This document shows, in pieces, positions 1 to 6,277 of a DNA stretch of 6,754 nt (within the stretch, counting starts at the first letter, position 1; the number at the start of each line of letters is the position of its first letter). A program made the position numbers and the translations under genes. The stretch is from NCBI GenBank assembly GCA_002314435.1, contig DCFV01000011.1, forward strand, positions 33,300 through 40,053, given 5' to 3'. The notes beneath the pieces are model-generated. The model was not told the origin of the DNA. It searched no databases and worked only from the letters and a program-made list of their open reading frames with translations. Source of the stretch: Acidobacteriaceae bacterium UBA1795. Lineage in GTDB: Bacteria; Acidobacteriota; Terriglobia; Terriglobales; Acidobacteriaceae.

Positions 1-299
1 TCCTTGTAGTTGGAGTTGCCGCCGTCGATGAGGATGTCGCCGGGATTGAGCAGCGGCTCGAGCTTGGCAATGGTGTCGTCCACGGGCTTGCCCTGCGGCA
101 CCATGATCCAGATGGCCTTGCGCCCTTTCAGGTTTTTGGCCAGGTCTTCCAGGTTCGATACGCCCACGTTGCCCGAGGCCGTCAGCCTGGCCACTGCTTC
201 GGCATTAAAGTCGAAGCCCACCACCTGATGGCCGCCCAGCCGCAGCCGCTCTGCCATGTTGCCGCCCATTTTGCCCAGGCCAATCAATCCAAGTTGCAT
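1..299 (-). CDS. gnd: 6-phosphogluconate dehydrogenase, decarboxylating, short form (N-terminal part)
   Basis: This enzyme oxidatively decarboxylates 6-phosphogluconate to ribulose 5-phosphate in the oxidative pentose phosphate pathway, in the cytoplasm. Only the first 99 codons are present; the gene continues past the left edge. A Rossmann fingerprint, LIGLGKMGGNM, lies at residues 5-15, and the substrate-domain signature DGGNSNYK at residues 92-99. GLGKMG rather than the GLAVMG of E. coli Gnd points to the short form (about 300-350 residues, YqeC-like). The second beta strand ends VVGFDFN with Asp30, where NADP-specific long forms usually carry Asn-Arg-Thr; this suggests NAD use (inference). 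The ATG at 299 is preceded by AAGGAGA (307-313) at good spacing. The gene starts 24 bases after the HAD gene stops, so translation of the two is probably linked. Family assignment is secure; the cofactor is not. Confidence 0.93.
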   Translation of the reverse strand, partial: MQLGLIGLGKMGGNMAERLRLGGHQVVGFDFNAEAVARLTASGNVGVSNLEDLAKNLKGRKAIWIMVPQGKPVDDTIAKLEPLLNPGDILIDGGNSNYK

Positions 300-323
300 G
301 TCGCTCTCTCCTTCAAAAGTCTG

Positions 324-935
324 TTACAGAACTCCGAGGTTGCCCAGCTCGCGGCGCAGCGCTCCTGCGCCCTCAAAGCGGATTGTCTTGATTCCGGCGG
401 CTGCAGCTCCGGCTGCGTTTTCCGTGCGGTCGTCGATGAACAGCACGCGCTCGGGCGGCTTTCCCAGAATATCCAATGCGCGGCGGTAAATGGCAGCTTC
501 CGGCTTGCGCAGCCCAAGGTAGCACGAGCTGAGAGCCACCTGGATTGAATTGCGCAGGCCGTACCGCTTAAAACGATACTCATTCGGCTCGCGGGCTTCG
601 TTGTTCAGCACCCCGAGCATGCATTTATGTGATGCCGCCAGCTCGCGGAGGATTCCCAATGCTCCGTCTTTGAGCGGTTGACTCTGCTCAAACACCGCGT
701 TGAGAAAATCCTCGCGCGAAAAGGGACGCGGCTCGTAGAAGACGGTCTGATCCAGATACTGGTTCGCGCTGATTGCGTCGCGCTCCCAGGCATCGTAGGG
801 CGCGGCGTGGCGCGACTCGAACTCGTTGCGGTCCAGACCAAACAGATCCAGCACCGCCGCACGCTCGCAGTGATCCCAGCCGTTGGTCAGCAGCACGCCG
901 CCGACATCGAAAAGAATTACGTCAAAGGGGTACAT
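324..935 (-). CDS. HAD-superfamily hydrolase, YihX-like sugar-phosphate phosphatase candidate
   Basis: A 203-residue HAD subfamily IA protein, probably a cytoplasmic phosphatase acting on a small phosphorylated metabolite. Motif I is ILFDVGGVL with the nucleophile Asp10; position +2 is Gly12 rather than Asp, as in the E. coli alpha-glucose-1-phosphate phosphatase YihX (FDLGNV). A helical cap covers about residues 16-95. The motif II region is LGVLNNEAREPNEY (107-120), with Asn where Ser or Thr is usual. Motif III is LGLRKPEAAIY with Lys144, and motif IV is VLFIDDRTEN with Asp168 and Asp169. The length matches YihX (about 199). The ATG at 935 has GAGAGG (941-946) five bases upstream. Placement between rpiB and the 6-phosphogluconate dehydrogenase gene suggests a sugar-phosphate substrate, but the sequence does not show which. 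The altered motif II may be a subfamily trait; I recall related HAD proteins with LNNE there. Confidence 0.88.
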   Translation of the reverse strand: MYPFDVILFDVGGVLLTNGWDHCERAAVLDLFGLDRNEFESRHAAPYDAWERDAISANQYLDQTVFYEPRPFSREDFLNAVFEQSQPLKDGALGILRELAASHKCMLGVLNNEAREPNEYRFKRYGLRNSIQVALSSCYLGLRKPEAAIYRRALDILGKPPERVLFIDDRTENAAGAAAAGIKTIRFEGAGALRRELGNLGVL

Positions 936-1048
936 GTGCGCCTCTCGGGGGAAAGGACGAGCAGGTGCCGGGGAAAGCGTGATGGTTGCGGGTCTCTCCG
1001 CGCGACCAAACGAGGTGGAGATCCAGGTGCAGTGCAGGTTCCAACGCG

Positions 1049-1516
1049 TCAGTCTTCGCCGCGCCGATATTTGGCTTCAATCGCCATGAGTTTATTGAAG
1101 CGGCGCGTGAAGCGCTCTTCGCTGGTGATGAATCTGGCCTTCAGGAATGTGTCCACCAGCTCGTAGGCCAGAGAAGTGCCGATGATGCGCGCGCCCAGCA
1201 CCAGCACGTTCATGTCGTCGTGCTCCACGCCCTGGTGCGCGGAGTAGGTGTCGTGGCACATGCCTGCGCGGACGCCAGGAATCTTGTTGGCGGCGATGGA
1301 AACTCCTACGCCGGAGCCGCAGATGAGGATGCCGCGGGGCGCCTCGCCTGCCTTGATGGCCTCGCCCACGCGCTGGGCAAAGTCCGGGTAGTCGTCTTCG
1401 GGTTCGCACTTGAACGCGCCCAGGTCGATGACTTCATGGCCGCTCTTGGCGAGATAAGCGCGGACCTCCTCCTTAAGAGGAAAGCCCGCGTGATCGGATG
1501 CGATGACTAGCTTCAT
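1049..1516 (-). CDS. rpiB: Ribose-5-phosphate isomerase B
   Basis: RpiB interconverts ribulose 5-phosphate and ribose 5-phosphate in the non-oxidative pentose phosphate pathway. The protein is 155 residues, the normal length for the RpiB/LacAB family. Its N terminus MKLVIASDHAGFPLK carries the conserved Asp8-His9 phosphate/substrate-binding pair. The active-site loop is ILICGSGVGVSIAANK (63-78) with catalytic Cys66, and VEHDDMN carries His99, matching the ring-opening His of E. coli RpiB. Arg and Lys residues near the C terminus (RFTRRFNK) are also typical. The ATG at 1516 is preceded by AAGGAA (1521-1526) seven bases upstream. It lies 75 bases after the tkt stop and 113 bases before the HAD gene, all on the same strand, consistent with a pentose phosphate operon. 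An allose-6-phosphate isomerase role is possible in this family, but the neighbours favour ribose 5-phosphate. Confidence 0.96.
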   Translation of the reverse strand: MKLVIASDHAGFPLKEEVRAYLAKSGHEVIDLGAFKCEPEDDYPDFAQRVGEAIKAGEAPRGILICGSGVGVSIAANKIPGVRAGMCHDTYSAHQGVEHDDMNVLVLGARIIGTSLAYELVDTFLKARFITSEERFTRRFNKLMAIEAKYRRGED

Positions 1517-1525
1517 TGCGTTCCT

Positions 1526-1567
1526 TCAGTGAACTGCCGTCAGTGATCAGCGACCCGTGATCGGCGT
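1526..1567. repeat. Degenerate 7-nt tandem repeat between tkt and rpiB
   Basis: Read on the plus strand in strict 7-base register, the units are TCAGTGA, ACTGCCG, TCAGTGA, TCAGCGA, CCCGTGA and TCGGCGT. Two units are identical, one differs at a single base and the others are decayed, with a consensus near TCAGTGA. The array begins directly beside the rpiB ribosome binding site and runs into the stem-loop at 1552-1583. I recall similar heptamer arrays in acidobacterial intergenic regions, which is memory rather than a search. No function is evident. Confidence 0.5.
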
Positions 1568-1583
1568 TTGCCGGCCACGGGTC
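1552..1583 (-). other. Strong intergenic stem-loop after tkt
   Basis: The arms GACCCGTGATCGGC (1552-1565) and GCCGGCCACGGGTC (1570-1583) pair over 14 positions with one mismatch and one G-T wobble around a 4-base loop. In the minus-strand transcript it forms 8 bases after the tkt stop codon and 35 bases before rpiB. No T-run follows on either strand, so a standard intrinsic terminator is not supported. It could stabilise the upstream mRNA, cause partial termination, or mark an RNA-processing site; these are inferences. Confidence 0.55.
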
Positions 1584-1591
1584 CGCACTTG

Positions 1592-3592
1592 CTACTTCTT
1601 GACCAGAGCCTTGGCCTTGGCGGCAACGTTCTCCGCGGAGAAGCCAAGCTCAGCCAGCACCTTGGGCCCCGGCGCGGAGGCTCCAAAGCGGTCCAGGCCG
1701 ATCACGTCGCCGTCCTGGCCCACGTACTTCCACCAGCCCAGCGGCGAACCTGCTTCCACGGCCACTTTGGGCACGTGCGCGGGCAGCACGCTGGCCTTGT
1801 AGGCAGTGGGCTGTTCGTCGAAGATCTCCCAGCTGGGGAAGCTCACGACGCGCGCCGCAATGCCATCTGCCTCAAGCAGCTTCCTGGCTTCGACACACGG
1901 CCACACTTCAGAGCCGGTTCCGATGAGGATGACCTGCGGAGGCGCTGCGTCCTCCAGGATGTACGCGCCCTTGCTGACACCGGCGTAGACGTCATGCGCC
2001 GCCGGGTCGATCACGGGCACGTCCTGCCGGGTGAGCGCGAAGAAGCTGGGTCCGGTGCGCTCCAACGCCAGCCGCCATGCAGCCGCGGTTTCGTTCGCGT
2101 CCGCGGGGCGGAAATCGGTGAGGTTGGGCACGGCGCGCAGCATCATCAGGTGTTCGATGGGCTGGTGCGTGGGTCCGTCTTCGCCCAGAGCTACCGAGTC
2201 GTGCGTGAAGACGAACAATGAGTGCGACTTCATCAGCGCGGCCAGGCGGATGGCCGGTTTGCAGTAGTCAGAGAAGGTGAAGAACGTGGAGCCGAATGGC
2301 ACCAGACCGCCGTGCATCGCTATGCCGTTGACCGCGGCGGACATGGCGAACTCGCGCACACCAAAGAAGACGTTGCGGCCCGCGGGATCAATGTGGAAGT
2401 TCGCGCCCGACTTGAAGATCGTCTTGGTGGAAGCGGTGAGGTCGGCCGCGCCGCCAAACAACTCGGGGACAGCTTCCGCAATCGCGTTCATGATGGCGCC
2501 GCCCGCGTTGCGCGTGGCCTGCGCTTTACCCGCCGGATAGCTGGGCAGAGCCTTGGTCCAGTCGGTCTTGCGCACGCCCTTCTGGGTGCGCTCAAACTCG
2601 GCGGCCAGCTCGGGGAACTGCGCGCGGTAGCTCTCGAAGAGCTTCTTCCACGCAGCCTCATCGGCGGCGCCGCGGTCCACGGCCTTGCGCCACTGCGCGA
2701 GGGCCTCATCGGGAATGTAGAAGCTCTGGTCCTCGGGGAACGCGAAGAACTTCTTGGTCGCAGCCGTGTCGGCCGCGCCGAGGGCTTCGCCGTGCACCTT
2801 GTTGGTGCCGGCCTTGGGGCTGCCGTAGCCGATGATGGTGCGTACTGAGATGATCGAGGGCTTGCTGGTCTCGGCCTTGGCCGCGGCAATGGCGGCTTCC
2901 AATGCGTTCAGATCGTTGCCGTCGGCCACGCGCTGCACCTGCCAGTGGTAGGCTTCGAAGCGCTTCAGCACATCTTCGGTGTAGCTCAGTTCGGTGGGGC
3001 CGTCCAGAGAGATGCGGTTGTCGTCGTAGAGCAAAATCAGCTTGCCCAGACCCAGCGTGCCGGCCAGCGAGGCTGCCTCGTGCGAGATGCCTTCCATCAG
3101 GTCGCCGTCGCCGCAGAGCACGTAGGTATAGTGGTCCACCACGTCAAAGCCTGGCTTGTTGTAGACCGCCGCCAGATGCTTTTCCGCAATCGCCAGGCCC
3201 ACGCCCATGCCGAATCCCTGGCCCAGCGGACCAGTGGTCACTTCCACGCCTTCGGTCTCGCCCGCTTCGGGATGACCCGGTGTGATGGAGTGCCACTGCC
3301 GGAACGACTTCAGGTCGTCGAGCGTGACTTTATAGCCGGAGAGGTGCAGCGAGCCGTAGAGCAGCGCCGAGGCGTGGCCGTTGGAGAGCACAAAGCGGTC
3401 GCGGTCAGCCCACCTGGCGTGCGCCGGGTTGTGCTTCATCAGCTTTTGGTAGAGCAGGTAGGCGATGGGTGCGCAGGCAAGCGGCGCGCCCGGGTGGCCG
3501 CTCTTGGCCTTTTCAACCGTGTCGACGGCAAGCAGACGCAGGGTGTCGATGGAAAGTTCGTCAATGGAACGAGCCGAAAGCGTGGCGGTCAT
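1592..3592 (-). CDS. tkt: Transketolase
   Basis: Thiamine-diphosphate enzyme that moves two-carbon units between pentose, tetrose, hexose and heptose phosphates, linking the pentose phosphate pathway to glycolysis. From the chosen ATG it is 666 residues, the usual length. Active-site histidines appear in SGHPG (His33), NGHAS (His72), PGHPE (His107), KVHGEALG (His267) and DGPTHQP (His476). The ThDP/metal motif GDGDLMEG lies at 161-168 with the partner Asn192, and the catalytic Glu is Glu414 in REFAM. Domain order is PP domain (about 10-330), Pyr domain (about 345-520), and C-terminal domain (about 540-660) with FGASAPGP. The start at 3592 gives the family-typical N terminus and has AAAGGA 11 bases upstream; an in-frame TTG at 3634 would add 14 residues lacking family character. 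It follows GH15 by 113 bases and precedes rpiB by 75. Confidence 0.97.
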   Translation of the reverse strand: MTATLSARSIDELSIDTLRLLAVDTVEKAKSGHPGAPLACAPIAYLLYQKLMKHNPAHARWADRDRFVLSNGHASALLYGSLHLSGYKVTLDDLKSFRQWHSITPGHPEAGETEGVEVTTGPLGQGFGMGVGLAIAEKHLAAVYNKPGFDVVDHYTYVLCGDGDLMEGISHEAASLAGTLGLGKLILLYDDNRISLDGPTELSYTEDVLKRFEAYHWQVQRVADGNDLNALEAAIAAAKAETSKPSIISVRTIIGYGSPKAGTNKVHGEALGAADTAATKKFFAFPEDQSFYIPDEALAQWRKAVDRGAADEAAWKKLFESYRAQFPELAAEFERTQKGVRKTDWTKALPSYPAGKAQATRNAGGAIMNAIAEAVPELFGGAADLTASTKTIFKSGANFHIDPAGRNVFFGVREFAMSAAVNGIAMHGGLVPFGSTFFTFSDYCKPAIRLAALMKSHSLFVFTHDSVALGEDGPTHQPIEHLMMLRAVPNLTDFRPADANETAAAWRLALERTGPSFFALTRQDVPVIDPAAHDVYAGVSKGAYILEDAAPPQVILIGTGSEVWPCVEARKLLEADGIAARVVSFPSWEIFDEQPTAYKASVLPAHVPKVAVEAGSPLGWWKYVGQDGDVIGLDRFGASAPGPKVLAELGFSAENVAAKAKALVKK

Positions 3593-3603
3593 GCGGGTGG
3601 CAT

Positions 3604-3609
3604 TCCTTT
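3604..3609 (-). promoter_or_regulatory. tkt ribosome binding site
   Basis: On the minus strand AAAGGA ends 11 bases before the ATG at 3592, a long but usable spacing. It supports that ATG over the in-frame TTG at 3634, which lies upstream of this site. Confidence 0.5.
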
Positions 3610-3633
3610 CATTGTGGGGAAGACATCTCTTCA

Positions 3634-3665
3634 ATTGTCCGCGATTTCAGGGGGTGATTGGTCAA
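3634..3665 (-). promoter_or_regulatory. Possible weak promoter for tkt
   Basis: On the minus strand TTGACC (3660-3665) resembles a -35 element, and GACAAT (3634-3639) is a 4-of-6 match to a -10 element. The spacer is 20 bases, longer than the usual 17, so the call is weak. The -35 element overlaps one end of the near-palindrome at 3662-3683, which is the main reason to consider it. Confidence 0.2.
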
Positions 3666-3683
3666 GTAAATCAATTTACTCGA
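3662..3683. promoter_or_regulatory. 22-bp AT-rich near-palindrome, candidate operator before tkt
   Basis: The core half-sites AGTAAAT and ATTTACT are perfect inverted repeats separated by 2 bases. The symmetry extends outward to 22 bp with one broken pair (outer ends TCA/CGA on the plus strand). It is strikingly AT-rich compared with the surrounding GC-rich DNA and sits in the 113-base gap between the GH15 stop and the tkt start. The size and two-fold symmetry fit a dimeric repressor site, and it overlaps a possible -35 element. The binding protein cannot be named from the sequence. It could also be a weak AT stem in the RNA. Confidence 0.4.
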
Positions 3684-3686
3684 TTC

Positions 3687-3703
3687 CACGGGATTTTCTC
3701 GTG
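3687..3703 (-). other. Small stem-loop just after the GH15 stop
   Basis: The arms CACGGGA (3687-3693) and TCTCGTG (3697-3703) flank a 3-base loop, with one imperfect pair. It begins two bases past the GH15 stop codon. There is no T-run downstream on the minus strand, so it is at most a weak terminator or mRNA-end structure. Confidence 0.25.
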
Positions 3704-3705
3704 TG

Positions 3706-6153
3706 TTACTGGGTTTCAAGCCTGACGTTCACATTGTAGCCAAGCCAGCGGCTGTCGCCGGTCCATTGCAGCGTCCATTGCAGCACTCCGCCATCAGGCA
3801 GGAATGGTGAGTACAGGTCAGCAGAGTGGCCTGCTGAGCCCAGGCTGCGGCTGGGGGTGAAGTTCACGGTCTTCCAGCCGTCGGTGGACCAGGTGACGGA
3901 GAAGGGCGCGGGATCGAGGATGCGCAATGCGGTACCGGCCTTCATCTTCTGGATGGGGCGCCGCAAACTGTAGATTTCCAGGTTCCGGTGCAGTGCCAGG
4001 CGGCCCTCCGGCTCGCAGTAGCGGGCATAGACTGGTTCCACGCGGTCAAAGACGCGGCCGTCGACGGCTGAGCGCAGCAGCTTCAAGTATTCGGCGTGGG
4101 CCCAGACGAGCGGCACGGCCGACCCTGCGGGCTGTCCCAGCTGGAGTCGCATGCCGGGACGGTTGGGCTCGTCCCACACCTGCTCCGGCAGCATTTGGCC
4201 GCTGGTGGCAAAGCGCTCGTAGGTCTTGATCAGCGCGGAGATGTCGTGGCCCGCGGCCAGCTCGTAGTGGGCACGCTCGCCGGTGAGCAGCGGCCACACG
4301 CGGCCCTGCCCATAGCCCTCGAATGGTCCGCCGTCTGCCCGCTGGCCGTAGCCGTCCCAGTTGTAGCGCAGCCAGCCGGAGCCCTGCGGCAGCCCGCGCT
4401 TCAGCACGGCATCCACCACCTTGAGCGAGTCGACGACGAGGGGATCGTCGGCGCGGCGCACGCCGTAGCGCACCAGCTCGAGGAATCCGGCGTCGATGAT
4501 TTCGCGCGCCTGAAATTCGTAGCGCGTGCCCGGCGGCCGGTTGTTCAGGTGCAGAATCTCAGTGCCGCAATCCTCGCAGGCGTAGGCCTCGCCCTTCTCT
4601 GGCGGGCGGATGCGCATGTAGTGACGCGTCACCTCGGGCAGCAGCACGCCGTTGTTGGTCACAGTCCAGTCCTCCAGGTGGTGCTCGATCCAGTCGGCGA
4701 ACTCCTCGTAGAAGACGGCCAGCTCGTTGGAGTCGTGGGCGCGGGCAATCTCTGCCGCGCAGATGAGCCCACTGATGACCGCGGCGAGCGTCGACGGCGA
4801 GTAGCCGGCGTTCTCTTCCCAGCGCTCCTGGTGGGTGATGGGCGCGTGGCGGACAAGGTAACCGGCGGCGCGCTCGACGAAGGGAAAGATCTGCATGTCG
4901 CCCAAGCCGTTAGCCTGCCACAGGCGCCAGGCAAGAATGATGGGAAAGGCCACTTCGTCCAATTGCTGGCCGCCCCAGTAGGGCCGCCCATCCACCCAGA
5001 AGTTCTGCGCGAAGCCGCCATCGGGGCGCTGCGTGCAGGCCAGGTAGACGAGCGCGCGGAGAGCGGTCTCCGTGCGGCCGCAAGCCAGCAGGGCCGAGGC
5101 TGTCTGCACCATGTCACGCGTCCAGACGAGGTGATAGCCGCCCAGATCGTCGTCGCTCTTGGCCTGGCCCCAGGGAATGGACGCCGAGGCTACGAACGCG
5201 CCTGCGAAGGTCTTGTCCTCGTGGGCCAGCAGCACGTTGTGGCTGGCGCGCATCAGCTTGCCGCCGTCGCCGGCCCTGGCCGCCAGCCACTCGGGGTTCG
5301 CCACGCGCTGCCATTGGCTGATGAAGCGCTCGCGATGCTCCTCGAAGGGAACGGCGAGCGCACTGACTGTCTTTTGGAGGGCAGTGTGGTGGCCCTCACC
5401 GATGCCGATGGCGACCACGAATTCTCGCGCCCCGTCGACCTTGTCCGCAGAGGCCACGTTCAACTCGCCCATCACCGCCAGGTTGCCCATGGTGGCTGAG
5501 CCGAACTCCCAGTCCATGCGGTAGTTCCCAATAATGTCGCGCCAGCCGTCGCTCGCGCCCACGAAGCCGCAGCTCACGCGGGAGAAGCCGCAACTGGAAC
5601 CTATGGCCAGCGACCACTGGTTCTTCCACGCGAGCACCATCTTGTGCCCGGCAATGTCGACGGCGCGCGCCGTATTGCCCGCGCCGCCGCCGTCCAGGTG
5701 CGGAGCGAGCAAGGCATAGACCTTGAGCCGCGGCAGCAGATCCGGGTGGCCTTCCAGTGTGACCCGTTGCAGCACGACCGAGTGGTGCGGGTCGCTGATG
5801 ATCTCTTTGGTCAGTGTGTAGCGGCCGTCCGGGTCGCGGTTGATGTAGCGCACGCCCAGCGCCTCCGGGTGGATGTACTCGAAGGTGGTGAGCAGATCGC
5901 GCTTCTCTTCGTGTGCAAAGGTCTCCCCGTCGGTGACCAGGAACTCCATGTCGCGCACCTGCGCGTGGTCGATCGCCGGGTGGTAGATCTCGTTCAGGAT
6001 GCCGTGCGAGCAGGTAAACCACGCGCGGCTCGACGCTGAGTAGGCTGTGCCCACGGCGTCCTTCACGCTCGAAGTCCAGCGGGGAGTGAGGCCGGGGCCG
6101 CCAAAGGCCTCGCCCTGCTGGTCCAGCCATCGGTAAGGTGATTGTTCGTTCAC
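3706..6153 (-). CDS. Glycoside hydrolase family 15, glucan 1,4-alpha-glucosidase type
   Basis: Predicted to release beta-D-glucose from the non-reducing ends of alpha-glucans by inversion. The 815 residues comprise a beta-sandwich N-terminal domain of bacterial glucoamylases/glucodextranases (about 18-290, with FGGPGLTPRW and HGILNEIYHP), an (alpha/alpha)6 catalytic domain (about 300-700) and a beta-rich C-terminal part (about 740-815). The substrate-binding motif LVWTRDM carries Arg346 and Asp347. The general acid is probably Glu446 in ERWEE and the general base Glu657 in LPEQVWDE. No signal peptide or membrane segment is visible, so it is probably cytoplasmic. The start chosen is GTG at 6153, just before the conserved block; the frame stays open further upstream but there it is antisense to the superoxide dismutase gene. 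No Shine-Dalgarno is seen. It heads the pentose phosphate cluster. Glucodextranase or another alpha-glucosidase specificity is possible. Confidence 0.92.
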   Translation of the reverse strand: MNEQSPYRWLDQQGEAFGGPGLTPRWTSSVKDAVGTAYSASSRAWFTCSHGILNEIYHPAIDHAQVRDMEFLVTDGETFAHEEKRDLLTTFEYIHPEALGVRYINRDPDGRYTLTKEIISDPHHSVVLQRVTLEGHPDLLPRLKVYALLAPHLDGGGAGNTARAVDIAGHKMVLAWKNQWSLAIGSSCGFSRVSCGFVGASDGWRDIIGNYRMDWEFGSATMGNLAVMGELNVASADKVDGAREFVVAIGIGEGHHTALQKTVSALAVPFEEHRERFISQWQRVANPEWLAARAGDGGKLMRASHNVLLAHEDKTFAGAFVASASIPWGQAKSDDDLGGYHLVWTRDMVQTASALLACGRTETALRALVYLACTQRPDGGFAQNFWVDGRPYWGGQQLDEVAFPIILAWRLWQANGLGDMQIFPFVERAAGYLVRHAPITHQERWEENAGYSPSTLAAVISGLICAAEIARAHDSNELAVFYEEFADWIEHHLEDWTVTNNGVLLPEVTRHYMRIRPPEKGEAYACEDCGTEILHLNNRPPGTRYEFQAREIIDAGFLELVRYGVRRADDPLVVDSLKVVDAVLKRGLPQGSGWLRYNWDGYGQRADGGPFEGYGQGRVWPLLTGERAHYELAAGHDISALIKTYERFATSGQMLPEQVWDEPNRPGMRLQLGQPAGSAVPLVWAHAEYLKLLRSAVDGRVFDRVEPVYARYCEPEGRLALHRNLEIYSLRRPIQKMKAGTALRILDPAPFSVTWSTDGWKTVNFTPSRSLGSAGHSADLYSPFLPDGGVLQWTLQWTGDSRWLGYNVNVRLETQ

Positions 6154-6162
6154 GCTGTTTTG

Positions 6163-6191
6163 ATACCAAACCGGAAGGAAGGGGAAGTCAA
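6163..6191 (-). promoter_or_regulatory. Candidate promoter for GH15, possibly leaderless
   Basis: On the minus strand TTGACT (6186-6191) is a good -35 element, followed after 17 bases by TGGTAT (6163-6168), a weak -10 element. A transcript would start around 6156-6157, only a few bases before the GTG at 6153. That fits the missing Shine-Dalgarno. TATCAA (6160-6165) is an alternative -10 with a poor 20-base spacer. Confidence 0.3.
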
Positions 6192-6234
6192 GAGTTGTCT
6201 GTTCATACTCTTTGGTTGATGATGCTGATGGCGG

Positions 6235-6277
6235 AAGGTTGCGCTTGCGGGCTAAAATGATGCGGGACTGCAACCTT
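6235..6277. repeat. Perfect 8-bp inverted repeat in the divergent promoter region
   Basis: AAGGTTGC (6235-6242) and GCAACCTT (6270-6277) are perfect inverted copies 27 bases apart, centre-to-centre 35 bp. The spacer contains TAAAAT and two copies of TGCGGG. It could be a pair of regulator half-sites around a promoter or an RNA hairpin; neither is shown. Confidence 0.35.

Noticed and set aside
1013..1040. Three AGGTG/AGGTT words at 11-12 base spacing downstream of rpiB
   Set aside because: The words are only five bases and imperfect; expected by chance in this composition.
3589..3603. Four-codon leader ORF (ATG at 3603) whose stop overlaps the tkt start codon
   Set aside because: The Shine-Dalgarno touches this ATG with no spacing, so initiation there is unlikely; the overlap is probably chance.
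3593..3634. In-frame TTG start at 3634 for transketolase
   Set aside because: It adds 14 residues without family similarity and lies upstream of the AAAGGA site that fits the ATG at 3592.
2945..3739. Plus-strand open frame of 264 codons opposite tkt
   Set aside because: Antisense to strongly conserved transketolase sequence; explained by codon bias.
4096..5499. Long plus-strand open frame of 467 codons opposite GH15
   Set aside because: It is a GC-rich shadow frame of a well-supported gene, with no recognisable motifs and no ribosome binding site of note.
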